DNA of 64,000 nt from Siphonodentalium dalli (Eukaryota > Mollusca > Scaphopoda > Gadilida > Siphonodentaliidae). A model generated the notes under the pieces. The model did not search any database. It had not been told where the DNA came from and was given only the letters and a program-made list of their open reading frames with translations. Shown piece by piece: positions 9,982 through 22,090 of the stretch (the first letter of the stretch is position 1; the number at the start of each line of letters is the position of its first letter). Both the position numbers and the translations under genes were made by a program. The stretch is taken from the NCBI GenBank assembly GCA_032622095.1, contig CP136064.1:276915614-276979613 (forward strand), written 5' to 3'.

Positions 9982-11971
9982 GTATCATTAAAAACATTTA
10001 AAACGCCACTGTCCAAATTGACACCAAATAGTGAAAATGTATTAAGTCAATTTCCAAAGTATATAAACCGAACTACATGCATATAATAGCAATCATCATC
10101 ACTCACAACATACACGAATCCCGAAAGTCCACAGAAATATTCATAAAAAATACGTCGAAAACGATCACAAAACTGCATTAGCGAGAACGCTCTTTAGTAT
10201 ATACCGCTTTGTATGGCCCTTTGTATGGCATTTGTTGGCTTTTTTACTAGATTGACAAAACAATTAAAACTTGTCGAAACTTCCTCTCTCGAAAGTCGAT
10301 ATCTGGGTCCGATCTAATTCGTTGTAAAGAACTGGTATAACGTTATGGTGTAAAAGCGGATGAGTCATCTTTTATTTATTGTAAGCTAAAATTGTTTTCG
10401 ATGTTTCACATAGCGTCGCGTCCGAACTAAAGTGTTCCATCTCCGTATTTTCATTTTTGTGGGAAATAAAGTTTGAAGTGTTGACCCCCAGTTCACATGT
10501 TCTCATTAATTTTGGAAAATAGTACACACGGGTATGATAGCTGGTGTAAAAATACTATTATATGACGAGTTTCGAGATGAAACATTATAATTTGGGTGAA
10601 AAAAACAATTTTTAGATAGAACAATTTGCGTAAAGATTTCAGTTTTTTCCCTGCTATAGTGGTTTTTATGTTTTTCAATCATATAAATGGTAAAAATACC
10701 AAATCACGCCATTTTCTTGTTATTTTATCCAAATAATAACCCTAGAAATAAGATGTTCACACCTAGGAGCGAGGAAGCATATTTCCAACTAGTCACTTCG
10801 CTGGCACTCCAATTTCGGGTTCCATGGCTTTCTATTGAAAGTCAGAGATGCAAACATTTTAGCACTGATCTGTATTTAAATAGATAGATTAATGTGTCCA
10901 CAGTGGAGAGAGAAAAATATAGCACTGTCAAAAAGTTAGTTTTTGAGATGGAACAGATTTACACAGCCTTCATTCAAATTTGGTAGACATGATATCTGGT
11001 GATATTCGGACATGAAATCCCGCACCGAATTGATAGATACCAATTTTTCATGTTCCCGCCAAAATGGAGATACAACAGTTAGTTCTGACGCGACAATAGG
11101 TTACTACCAATGGTGATTTATTTCGCCACCTAATACGCTCACGATTAGATATCGAATGATATATACTTAATCGTAATTCATGAATAGATATTGAAAGATA
11201 AATAATCGTGATTCATATGCACGATTAGATAACGATTGAAATTCAATCGTAGCAACCGTTGCCAATCGAGCTCAGGGTTACATTCCGAAATGAGTATCAT
11301 GAGTTAAACGGAAGGGTGATAACTCTATATAGAACGTACTTTGACGTTTCATTTGTATGAACGAATATACAACACCACAATTGATGATCTTTAAAAATTT
11401 GTCTCACATAAGTCAAAATCTCATATTGGTTGGGTGAGCTTATCGGATGTTACGGGAATGCTCTTTAACTAATTCGGTGCCGGCGACGTATATCACGGGG
11501 AAACACGTGGTTTCGAGGTTGGTGAGTACCACGCATTCAAAATGAGCAAACGCACACAATCATAATATACGAGGAACTGACATAGCAGTTTGACTCTTAC
11601 GAGCATATGCTGGTTTATTTTTTAAACAAGTTGATACCTTATTTGTTCGGAAATCCTTCGACTGACAACTTTGGTCAGAATGTTAGAGCAAACACATATG
11701 TGAATGTGGACATGAGGTATCAGCTTGTTTGAAAAATAGTATATCTTCTGCTCGTAGCTGTCAAAATAATATGTAATATGTCATATCGTAGTGTATTACC
11801 TTTTATCCTCACGTCTGATCGCATTTTAGATCACCTTGGCCATTTTGAATGCGTGATGCCCATCGACGCGAAACCACGTGATATCCCATCGTGGTATATA
11901 CACGTCGCCCAGAACACCTCGATTAAAAATATTTGTGTTTCCCAATACAAAAACCGCGCTTTATGTTCCAG
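9982..11971 (+). other. Last intron of the ZP-domain gene
   Basis: Starts GTATCA and ends GTTCCAG. A foldback repeat lies at about 11583-11772: CAGTTTGACTCTTACGAGCA near 11587 returns inverted as TGCTCGTAGCTGTCAAA near 11751. The remaining sequence (10.0-11.5 kb) is AT-rich, with open frames that show no family resemblance. Confidence 0.5.
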
Positions 11972-12321
11972 ACCCCGCTGACGACTATGGTCATATTCAA
12001 ATCGAGAGTATCCATAGCAACGTTTTAAATGAAACATGCTTGACGCCTGTGAACAGAGCTGCCACGGAACGACAGAAACGGGCGGCCATCTATACGAGCC
12101 AAATACAAACGGACGGACTGTACGAGCCGATTCTCATGGCCCTGTGTGGCAGCGTCGTTGTACTGATCGCTGCCTCTGTTGTCATCATCTTCCGGTCCAA
12201 GCGGAAGAACCATCAGACTGAGGCTCTGGCAAGGCAACAAAGTACGACAGCCATGATACAGCAGATTACACCTATTCCGTTTAAAATAAGAAGGCAATAC
12301 GAGGCGAAACAGTGTCGATGA
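11972..12321 (+). CDS. ZP-domain protein, last exon with transmembrane anchor
   Basis: Acceptor TATGTTCCAG, phase 1, open to TGA at 12319-12321. It encodes about 115 residues: an acidic, Tyr-containing start (DPADDYGHIQIESI), an N-glycosylation site NET at 12028, a second basic processing-like site RQKR at 12070-12081, then a single hydrophobic helix (ILMALCGSVVVLIAAS and following, 12130-12192), a RSKRK stop-transfer and a 40-residue cytoplasmic tail. This is the usual C-terminal layout of type I membrane ZP proteins: cleavage site, short linker, transmembrane segment, short tail. An alternative reading is any type I receptor, but the phase-matched ZP-C exons upstream favour ZP. No AATAAA was noticed close to the stop. 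Confidence 0.68.
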
Positions 12322-12559
12322 ATCGAACGCGACCGGTTATGGGATCTGTGATCCCGAAATAGTTCATGCATTCGTTGGTAGTTAACTGATTATTGTGCTA
12401 ATTTCCTCACTCTCCCCACATTCAGTATGGTGGTGTCTTTTATACTTGCATGTAGATTTAGCTTGTGCTATTACTACGGGTTGGCGTCCGTGCGGCAGAC
12501 GTCTTGCCATCTCGACATCCGACCATCCTGTCGACTTGACGTCCGTCCTTCCGTCTGTC
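12322..12559. other. 3' flank of the ZP gene
   Basis: Probable 3' untranslated and flanking sequence. No clear polyadenylation signal is visible. Short open frames on both strands overlap a CGTCCGTCC-containing tract that leads into the next dispersed repeat. Confidence 0.3.
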
Positions 12560-13330
12560 AACAATTATTTGGATAAACAGATAGGCCGCGTCCCTGATCC
12601 GATCGTCACTCACTTCATAAGGATTTCCTGGTGACCTGGGATCCATCGATTTTTTCCGAAATTCATGTTTTGAAAATTTAAAAGCATATTTAGGATCACT
12701 TCTAGATGGGATCTTTCGTATTTTAGAGATTTTCGATGAAAACATGTCCGCCACCAGCCATCTTGAATTTTACTCTTTGCATGAATAAATCCTTTGGTAC
12801 ACCCTACAAACCACATCCCTTTTCTGATCGTCACCAAACTTGATTTGGATCTTCGGGTGACCACATCATGCATTTACTATTTGCATGACTAAATCATCCG
12901 GCACACTATACTGGCCACATCCCTCAGCCGATCGTCACTAAACTTCATACGGATCTTCGGGGTGACCTCTAGATTGGAGCCATCGATTGAATATTACTCG
13001 TTGCATGACTAAATCCTTTGGTACACCCTAGAAATAACATTTCCTATACGATAGCCACCAAACTGGATTTGGATCTTCCGGTGACCACTAGATTGGAGCC
13101 ATTGATTATTTGCGAAATTCGTTAAAAACATGGCCTCCAGCAACCATCTTGGATTTTACCCTTTTCGTGACTAAAATCCTTTGGTACACCCTACATGCCA
13201 CATCCCTCACCCTCATCCAAACTTCATATGGTTCTTTGGGGTGACCTCTAGATGGATGCTGTCCATTTTTTCCGAAATTTGTTTTAAAAAAACATGGCCG
13301 GTTGTAGCTTTTTTTAATTTGACATTTGAA
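12560..13330 (+). repeat. Cluster of degenerate ~130-150 bp dispersed repeats
   Basis: The phrases TGCATGACTAAATC, GGTACACCCTA, CGTCACCAAACT, GGATCTTCGGGTGACC and AGATTGGAGCCATCGATT recur at about 12620, 12780-12870, 12885-12990, 13005-13110 and 13170-13270. Part of it is found inverted at 5993-6063. Open frames across it are not conserved between units, so it is non-coding. Confidence 0.65.
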
Positions 13331-13739
13331 TCCATCGGAACACCATGTTGCAACATTTATTGGAGAAATGTTTGAAATGAAAATAATATCATTTACACAA
13401 TCCATTTACTGATTTTTTTTGTTTTCCTTCTTCTCTAATATCCTTCAATTGAATGCTGAACATAAAGTTATTAACGCCTCCTCAAGTTGTCATTGACACT
13501 TTCATTTTTTAATGCTAGCGTGTACGCTACTTCAAATGTACACACATGTTGTAAGAAGGGGCACACTATTTCTAAAATATTTCATTTCACATGCGATGAC
13601 CTACATGCACATTATGTAAAGCGTGTGCGATGAGGAAACACTCAAAATCCGCGACGACCACACTAGACCCAGTATGAATTATCAGGATTCACCATTCGAC
13701 GATGATCATGCGTAGAGCGGAAAAATAAGCGAGATTAAT
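13331..13739. other. Unassigned spacer
   Basis: No gene, paired splice sites or repeat structure recognised. Confidence 0.3.
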
Positions 13740-13975
13740 GAGTCGCTACCATATTGTAAACATCCAGCCCCAATTCCGATGTTTAAGGTCAACATATCAA
13801 AGTTTTGGAGTAGCATTCCATACTAATAGTCTATGGAACTTTTAATATTCATTAGTTACATATATGGAATTTATGAATTTTCAAAAGCTCCATATATGGA
13901 ATGCTACTCCAGAACGTTGACATGTAGCACTGAATTCGAGGAAGGGGCTGGATGGATCCAAAATGGTAGCGACTC
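13740..13975. mobile_element. Foldback MITE
   Basis: Ends GAGTCGCTACCAT at 13740 and its inverse ATGGTAGCGACTC ending at 13975. Inner inverted pairs: CCAGCCCC near 13767 with GGGGCTGG near 13944, and GGAGTAGCATTCCAT near 13806 with ATGGAATGCTACTCC near 13898. Overall a 236-bp hairpin-forming, non-coding element of unknown superfamily. Confidence 0.7.
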
Positions 13976-14740
13976 GGTGATATCGCTTATATGACCCAAC
14001 ATAAATCGTGGTGACAGACCGTGGCTCACCAGGAATCAACGCGAACCACTGAGCCACAAAACACCGACGAATACTTGTAATACCTGGACACCATATTGGT
14101 TTATTTTATAACTAAATATTGTTAATTGTCTTGTCCTGCTTAAACACTAACTTATTGTTCGAACCCCCAGATAATAATATATCAAATATACAATTTGAAA
14201 GAGGAAGCTCCAAAACATTGAATTATCAATTTATTCGGTGTAATAAACTGAACATGTTGTTTTTTGTTGAGATATCGACTTGTGTTCTGTGATCAAGTTT
14301 CATTATTTTCAAGATTTATATCTTAAGATATAGAGTTATTCCCCTTCCATTGAAAATACATTTTTAGTTTGAATTCTTCTGCATTCTGTGAGCCATAACT
14401 GGGGACATATTTATATGATTTCAGCTGCTTCCTAATTATCTATGGGCACCTTCTAAGTAACAGACGTTTCAAATGGTGATAAATTATAGTATTTTAATCA
14501 TATTTTATGGCATAGATTGTTATTAAAATCATATATGAAGCACTGTGACAAAAATAATGGGTGACACGAAAATTAAATGGGCCTTTTAACTGTTAATGAT
14601 TGCAAAAATGGTTTGTGGAAAGTGTAGATCTATGCAATGCAATTCCCGTTGCTCATAGAACATGCGCTTTTATTTAACGTTGATCCGTGGTGTGTCGTGG
14701 TGATTCATGGTCGTATATAGAGTGGGTTTGAATAAAACTG
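13976..14740. other. Unassigned spacer with one repeat fragment
   Basis: AT-rich. About 14475-14545 repeats the flank of the intronic repeat at 9236-9305. A GTGGCTCA-type inverted pair near 14023-14055 is short. No gene seen. Confidence 0.35.
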
Positions 14741-14984
14741 TTACCACCATACATGTTGATTGCACCACCATACATGCCGATTACACCACCATACATGTTG
14801 ATTACACCACCATACATGTTGATTACACTACCATACATGCTGATTACACCATCATACATGCTGATTACACCATCATACATGCTGATTACACCACCATACG
14901 TGATCATTACACAACCATACATGTTGATTACACAACCATACATGTTGATTACACCACCATACATGTTGATTACACCATAGCGAT
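14741..14984. repeat. 21-bp minisatellite
   Basis: About 11-12 units of ACCACCATACATGTTGATTAC with point variants (GCTGATTACACCATC and others). Because 21 is a multiple of three, the array is open in several frames and gives seven-residue repeats; this is a by-product and not a gene. Confidence 0.88.
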
Positions 14985-15285
14985 CGTTAATTATCACCAC
15001 AGAATCTTAAGATGGCCATGGTGCTCTGTTTTTTTCCTGATCGCATACTATTGTTATGTTGCTATACATTATAGTGCGGATGCGGAGGGTAATTGGATTT
15101 TTTACATGACCAGAAGTTCGTCGCTTCAAACCGCCGCGTGTGTCCGTTCGATCATTCACATTTGTCTCTTTGTCGCATTGTTTAGTCTCTGTTTGTTCGC
15201 TTTGGTTTGCAACGCTGTAAGCAGCTTCCACATCCCGTTTGTTTCTTCAGTTATCATGTTAGTCTTAATTTACCGCATTATTATT

Positions 15286-15428
15286 TCTGTTCAGTATACT
15301 CGTTTTGTTTCTGTTCAGTGTACTAGATTTTTGTTTCTGTTCAGTGTACTAGATTTTTGTTTCTGTTCAGTGTACTCTTTTTGTTTTCGGTTCAGTGTAT
15401 TCGTTTTTTTTTCGTTCAGTTTGCTCGT
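15286..15428. repeat. Short T-rich minisatellite
   Basis: Five to six diverged units of about 25 bp containing TTTCTGTTCAGTGTACT followed by T-rich spacer. Non-coding. Confidence 0.7.
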
Positions 15429-15603
15429 TTTACGATTGAGGATAGTATCCGATGCTTGATAACTGATTACTTTGTAAAGATAATTAACTGAATATCTGTA
15501 TCATTAAATGCATATGCATATCCGTTAGGACACCACGGCTACTACGAACGCGCATTTGAAAACTACCTACCCCCCAAATGTACAAATACACAACCCGGTG
15601 TAA

Positions 15604-15829
15604 TGACTTGCAAGTCGTTATAACGACTTCCAACAACTCGTTATAACGACTTGTTAACGACTTCGCCAAATCGTTATAACGAGTTGTTGGAAGTCGTTAT
15701 AACGACATGTGTGAATAAAAACAAGTCGTTATAACGAGTTGTTGGAAGTCGTTATAACGACTTGCAATTTCTTATAACGAGTTCTAAGGGACGTCGTTAT
15801 AACCACTTGCAAGTAGATATAACGAGTTC
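15604..15829. repeat. Cluster of TCGTTATAACGA palindromes
   Basis: The 12-bp palindrome TCGTTATAACGA, mostly within AAGTCGTTATAACGACTT or AACTCGTTATAACGA, occurs about six times within 226 bp, with two further broken copies. Spacing is irregular, and neighbours alternate between CTTGCAAG and GTTGTTGGAAG. Confidence 0.8.
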
Positions 15830-15946
15830 GTGTATTTGTATCTTTTGGGGTGCGGTGGTGTTTCTTTTGGCCCTAGTGCGCTTTCGTGCGGCTACAGACA
15901 GAACGTGCGCATAATGTTGTGAGATCCTGCTTAATTCCATGATGTA

Positions 15947-16434
15947 GTGCACTCTTAGAACACATGTGTGTAAATTATACGCAATATGTGTTACATTTGA
16001 TCTTATACAAAATTGTTTAGAAATAACACATGACATATATGTGTCGGTGGAATTTCCTCAACGTTGAATATGAGTGAAGATTTGAGTGTATAATAGTTAT
16101 TAGATGAGATGTGGCCTATTGGAGAAACAACATTCGTAAAGGCTACCACAGAACAAACAATTGACAGCAAGCAGCTTTACAATTTGTACTGTGTCACTTT
16201 CAAAACTGAACAGTACATAAAGGTGCTACCATATTTTAACTATGGTTGCTTTTACGAGGTGTGTGTATCAAATAGAACTTATCTCATCTACTTATACTCA
16301 CATATTCACTCATATTTAATGTTGAGAAGATTCCACCGACAAATATATGTCATGTGTTATTTCTACACAATTTTGTTTAAGATCAACATTAAAACATTAT
16401 GTATAATTTATAAACATTTCTTTTCGGAGTGCAC
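15947..16434. mobile_element. Foldback MITE with ~130-bp arms
   Basis: Arms 15947-16080 and 16300-16434 are imperfect reverse complements: GTGCACTC and GAGTGCAC at the ends, ACACATGACATATATGTGTCGG near 16025 against CCGACAAATATATGTCATGT near 16336. A 185-codon open frame starting at 16109 runs through the loop and the right arm and has no family resemblance; I regard it as chance. Confidence 0.75.
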
Positions 16435-16779
16435 CCTCAACGTAATCGTAACTAGCCGTGTGCTTGCGAAGCGTCCCTATTATCATCCTGTAATCTTCGA
16501 TACTATTTTCAGAGAGTTTTGTTATTTATTCCGAATCCCACTAGAGAAGGGTTCATTCAACAGTTTTGTATACCAAGCGTCGAATACAATCCGGAACTAC
16601 TTTATGATGACGTCGCCAAGAACGCTGTCTTATAACGTCATTACGTCAACTCTCTGTTGCTGGTGATTCCCAAAAACTACCGGGTTTTCAGAGTAGTTAA
16701 ATCATAATTACAGTACGGTGTACTAGTTATAATATCAATGTGGGCATGCTGATGCATTAAACTTACCGGACACAATGAT
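16435..16779. other. Unassigned spacer
   Basis: About 16590-16650 resembles 58690-58760 (both contain ..GTCGCCAAGAA and a nearby CATTACGTC), so part belongs to a dispersed repeat that also includes the following foldback. No gene seen. Confidence 0.35.
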
Positions 16780-16970
16780 GTGCAATAAATACAGAACACA
16801 ACTTGCATCATAATATCAAATATTATATCGAACTCGTTACGGACGGCGCATGGTTACATTGCACTCGAACTTCACTTGAGCGCGAATTATATGCCTGCGC
16901 CGCCCGTAACTCGTTAATGTTGACAATAGATGCTCGATTAAGATGCACGCTGTGTTTTAACTATGTATTT
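16780..16970. repeat. Foldback repeat, copy 1
   Basis: Starts AATAAATACAGAACACAAC TTGCATC and ends with the inverse GATGCACGCTGTGTT; inner pair GTTACGGACGGCGCA and TGCGCCGCCCGTAAC. A second copy lies at 58870-59035. Non-coding. Confidence 0.7.
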
Positions 16971-17021
16971 CCCCGGCTATACAACTGAATATATGTACGT
17001 CTATCGGGACTCTACCCTTTA

Positions 17022-17231
17022 TCTTACGTACGTATTCCTTTATCCATACAACCATATTTAGTTGTCATAAAGGGATAGGCCCGGCATGATTGTGAAAAAA
17101 AGTATGAATTTAGTATTATGCGACCCTACATCTTACGTACGTATATTCATTTATACATACAACCATATTGAGTTGTCATAAAGGGATAGGCCGGCATGAT
17201 TGTGAAAAAATATATGAATTTAGTGTTATGC
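17022..17231. repeat. ~105-bp direct duplication
   Basis: Two adjacent copies (about 17022-17121 and 17132-17231) share CTTACGTACGTAT, ACATACAACCATAT, GTTGTCATAAAGGGATAGG and the tail TGAATTTAGT. Non-coding. Confidence 0.8.
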
Positions 17232-19926
17232 GTCTGCTATATTCGAACTTGATGCCACGAATACAATCTTCATAGTAGGGAAAATGGCGGCACGATATCA
17301 TGCCTGGGAATATCAACATCGCTTTTTGATCTATATATATTTCCCAAAGATGACGGCAAGATAGTAGACTAATGAGCTACCCCAACATCTCATCTTGAAT
17401 ATTGCAGAAACCGAATATTTATTAGATTTAATTTAAGGAGATTTTTGCGTTCAAATTTCACAACCTCGAAAATTGGTGATTAGGTCACTTGAACACTTTT
17501 ATATTGTCAACAGTTATATGTGTATGGGGACTGGATTCACAGCGAGATGGCAAAAATTGACTTCATTCGCTAGCTTTAGTTGTATAGGTGAATGAATTTT
17601 TTTTTTCCCTAAACGTCAGACACAACTGGTCACAACACCGCTGAATAATGATAATCATCTCGATGTGAGACACCATTCTTGCGCAATTTTTTAATTCTTC
17701 CCTCGCGAAGATCCCGCCCCCCGGAAACAGTCGAGGAGTACTGGGTTGGAATCTGTAAATTATAATACTGGCTAAGATCCCAGATACAAGGGGGATAACT
17801 CTAAATTCACACAACGCAACCCAACTTAATACATACATATGTTAACCGTATGTGATCATCTTACCAATAGCAACTATGTTTTAAATATTTATTTTAACTA
17901 ACATATGGGGTGCTCCTCAATTAAAAAATGAAGGATACGTTAGAATAATGTTGCGTTAGTCACCAGAAAATCAGTCTGAATTACTGACGTACCAAAACTA
18001 TTTTAGAGGAAGGTTCATAAAAACTGTGTTCGGTATATAAGTTTAACGATGTCGGGTAACTTGCGATTTATGAGTCCGTACTTGAACTTTTTGACTTTGT
18101 ATTTTCATGACTTTAATTTACTTCTTTTAATTGTTTTGTTTCCTTTTATAAAGTTCATGAACATTTGAATTTGAAACGCTAAATCAAATACTGCAGCTTA
18201 GACCAGACCTAGAAAACCAAGTTCAACTTCAATTAAGCATTGACGTTATTGCGATTTAATCCTTTAATTATTTATCGAACGTTTATTTTAGCCTGCCGTG
18301 TATGATGCAGCAACCAGAGTTATCGTTTTCTTATGCTAATATTGATAAATAAATATCACATAAATACTAAACACATTCATTTGCATTAATACGTTGTGGA
18401 AGTTATTCCTTGAGAAACGTATTTCCACAAGCACTCTGATTTTGCGTTTTTATGTGTCGATTATCCCGATTTCGCCTCGGGGGGGGGGGGGGGGTCTTCG
18501 CGAGGGAAGAATTAAAACCCTGCACATCTTGCGCCCATTTTGGAACATGACGTAGGTTCCCGTTCCCGATATCATTGGTTGGTTTCAACGTCCAACGAAA
18601 GAACTGTGTTGTGTGTATGCTTACTCTCATCTGATTCTGCTTAAATGGTTATTGTACACTAAATCCGGCCATTTGTGGGAGCATCTCCTTTTATACTCAA
18701 TAGAATATATGCAACAAATGATTGAATTTGAGCCACGGATTAGTGCAAAATGCACTGATGTGCTCTATGAACGATGCAAACAATATGCTAATTATAATTA
18801 AAATGAATTTCTGACTTCAGTCATAAAATAATTTTCATTATAATTTCCATGTTGTTTTTGTCGTTCATAGACGATCTAGTGACCCACTGTCTTGGTCTGG
18901 AACCTTGTTTAGTATTTGATTTCGGATGGTATTGTACGTAAAATGTTAATTAATATTTTGAGACAATCAAACCTGTCCTAGCCCTTTATTAATGTGTTTT
19001 TCGTATGTCATTGCCACTGTATCTGCTGTCTAATTTATTAACGAATAAACACATGTATGGACTTTTCAGTTTATCACCACCCACTTCAAAACATGGGAAC
19101 CCAAAAACATGTGGACCCAAAATAAAAACATGCGGACCGTATATTTGTGAACTAATGCCTGAATTCGAATAGAATAGTTATTGTTTCGTTAATCCCGTTT
19201 CGTTATTCAAGTATACGTTTTGTTTCTCATGTTCTTATTTGTTTCTGTTATACAACAATACAAAACTTATATCCGGGGGAATTATGTTTTCTCCTGTACA
19301 TCCAATGACGTCTCTTATATGTCTTCTCGTGGACTTGGGGACAGTTTGGTGGATGTCCCACCTCCCAACTGCTCATCACCAAACATTGGCCTAAACATGT
19401 CAACAGTTGGAAATTGTATGCCAGGCACAACATCAGTTGGAAATGCCAGACCAATAGTAGGTTTAATTCCAATGGCTGTTTATGCCAAACCAGTATCTAG
19501 TGTGAAATACGTTGTTTTTCGCATGAAAGTTAAAACAATTCCTACTGAAAGTTAATGTGCTACAGGGGTGAAGGTTGGGCATTTCCAACAGTTGGGAACA
19601 TTGGTGTACAAATTGGAAAATTTCCATTCAAACTTATCTTATCGTCACTTATTTACTGAATCAGCCGAATGGGTAATAATTGTAATAGAAATTTTATAAT
19701 TATTTGAAAATTTAGCTCGAGCACATGTATTCTGTGAATCGGGGAACCAACAAATTATGCAGTAATTGTTTTAAGGTGAATCTCTTGTTTTTGCATACAA
19801 TTGCCATCTACAATGTTTTTAGTTCTCAATCTTTTACATGTGGGGCGACTTGTTCGCAATTAATTGTAAATGTTAGATGGACAGAGACTTTTTCCCAGTT
19901 TGGTACCAGTTGAGGTCCCCTTATCC
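17232..19926. other. Gene-poor AT-rich region
   Basis: No supported gene. Noted structures: an inverted pair at about 17668-17725 and 18480-18545 (TTAATTCTTCCCTCGCGAAG and its reverse complement) and a 16-base G tract at 18479-18494. A 111-codon open frame at 19220-19555 contains a low-complexity middle and has no recognised domain. Confidence 0.4.
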
Positions 19927-19930
19927 TTAA

Positions 19931-20322
19931 CCCTTTACCCAACAGAACGACCCTGTGCCAATGCATTCTCTTATATATGCGAGTCGACCATAGGTCGCCT
20001 CGCATATATAAGAGAATGCATTGGCTTAACACATTAAAAATTATAAAATTGTTAAAGAATGTAAGAAAAAATGGTAAAAAGTGTTAAAAACAGATTTGTT
20101 TTAGGCCAATGCATTCTCTTATATATGCGAGGCGACCTATGGTCGACTCGCATATATAAGAGAATGCATTGGCACAGGGCATATCTGTAACCATCACAAT
20201 GTGGTCAATGAGCCGGTTCCAATGATATCCATATTTGTATGGTTTTATTGAGACAGACCCAATATAATTTAGGCTGTTGCAGCTTTATTTGGCCGTTTTT
20301 GGCCGGTTTGTTGCGTAAAGGG
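19931..20322 (+). mobile_element. TTAA-flanked twin-hairpin MITE, copy 1 (young type)
   Basis: Flanked by TTAA at 19927-19930 and 20323-20326, with terminal inverted repeats CCCTTTACCCAACA / TTGCGTAAAGGG. TTAA duplication and CCC-starting ends are the signature of piggyBac-type elements. Inside are two long near-perfect palindromes (about 19956-20024 and 20104-20172), each with arms containing CCAATGCATTCTCTTATA and a GTCGACC..GGTCGC loop region, separated by an AT-rich spacer. 392 bp, no coding capacity, so non-autonomous. Copy 2 at 22310-22700 lies in the opposite orientation. Confidence 0.85.
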
Positions 20323-20326
20323 TTAA

Positions 20327-20694
20327 CCAGACCGCATATCCGTTTGTTGGAGGGAACATTACATATGTTTATGGTGCCCATATTCAGAATGATCAATGGG
20401 TGATGCCACAGTGTCATGTGCCCACACACAAGGTACCCTGCCTTGCTCTCTGGAAGCTTATATTCTTCTAATGATGAACAGACAGTCTGCCGTCAGAGCA
20501 GTTTTAGCCAGTCAAAAATAAAAACAGCATAAATAAAATTGTAGAGAACCCTGAATCTCATGAATTGCTTACTCCGTTTTATCAATCAATAATGATCTCT
20601 TGGACCGAAGAATCATAGTTGTGGTATGTCCGTCAAAATTGGGAGGCATAGAACCTGTCCGAAAATTTAAATTGTCCGCGTTTGGTGAAAATAT
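20327..20694. other. Unassigned spacer
   Basis: No gene or repeat structure recognised before the minisatellite. Confidence 0.3.
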
Positions 20695-22090
20695 ATACAA
20701 GGCCCCATTCACCATGATGGAAATGCATGACTGCAATAACAATGGTGGAAATATATATAAGGGCCCCAATCACCATGATGGAAATACATGACGGAAATCA
20801 CCATGATGGAAATATATACAAGGGCTCAATCACCATGGTGAACATACATGACTGAAATCACCATGGTGAAATTATACTAAAGGGTCATTTCACCATGATG
20901 AAAATACATGACTGAAATCACCATGATGGAATATATATACAAGGGCACAATCACCATTGTGAAAATAGGTGACTGAAATCACCATGGTGAAAATATATAC
21001 AAGGCCCCAATCACCATGATGGAAATACATGACTGAAATAACAATGGGGGAAATGTATATACAAGGGCCCCAATCACCATGATGGAAATACATGACTGAA
21101 ATCACCATGGTGGAAATATATACAAGGCCCCAATCACCATGGTGGAACTATATACAAGGCCCCAATCACCATGGTGAAAAGTATACAAGGGCCCAATCAC
21201 AAAGATGAACATACATGACTGAAATCACCATGATGGGAAATATATACAAGGGCCCAATCACCATGGTGGAAATATATACAAGGGCCCAATCACCATGATG
21301 AAGATACATGACTGAAAACACCATGGTGACAATATATACAAGGCCACAATCACCATGATGAAAATACATGACTGAAAACACCATGGTGGAAATGCATACA
21401 AGGCCCAATCATAAGGATGAAAATACATGACTGAAAACACCATGATGGAAATATATACAAGGCCCCAATCACCATGACGGAAATATATACAAGGCCCCAA
21501 TCGCCATGATGGAAATATATAAAAGGGCCCCAATCACCATGATGGAAATACATGACTGAAATAACCATGGTGGAAATATAATATTATACAAGGCCCCAAT
21601 CACCATGGTGAAAAGTATACAAGGGCCCAATCACAAAGATGAACATACATGACTGAAATCACCATGATGGGAAATATATACAAGGGCCCAATCACCATGG
21701 TGGAAATATATACAAGGGCCCAATCACCATGATGAAGATACATGACTGAAAACACCATGGTGACAATATATACAAGGCCACAATCACCATGATGAAAATA
21801 CATGACTGAAAACACCATGGTGGAAATGCATACAAGGCCCAATCACAAGGATGAAAATACATGACTGAAAACACCATGATGGAAATATATACAAGGCCCC
21901 AATCACCATGACGGAAATATATACAAGGCCCCAATCGCCATGATGGAAATATATAAAAGGGCCCCAATCACCATGATGGAAATACATGACTGAAATAACC
22001 ATGGTGGAAATATAATATTATACAAGACCCAAATCACCGTGTGGAAATATATAAAAAGGGCCCCAATCACCGGGTGGAAATATATATATA
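20695..22090. repeat. Minisatellite with 434-bp higher-order repeat
   Basis: Basic units of about 33-36 bp built from CAATCACCATGATGGAAATA then TATACAAGGGCCC or TACATGACTGAAA variants. A 434-bp block (about 21152-21585) is repeated almost identically at 21586-22019, a recent higher-order duplication. Open minus-strand frames of 70-90 codons are a by-product of the repeat. Confidence 0.88.

Noticed and set aside
14020..14060. tRNA-like or SINE head (GTGGCTCAGTGGTTCGCG on the minus strand)
   Set aside because: Only a short resemblance to an A-box-like region; no B box at the right distance and no tRNA fold could be made.
14707..15459. A 250-codon + open frame
   Set aside because: The first third is the 21-bp minisatellite and the last third the T-rich minisatellite; the middle is low-complexity with no recognised domain or splice support.
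16109..16666. A 185-codon + open frame
   Set aside because: Runs through the loop and right arm of a foldback MITE; no family resemblance.
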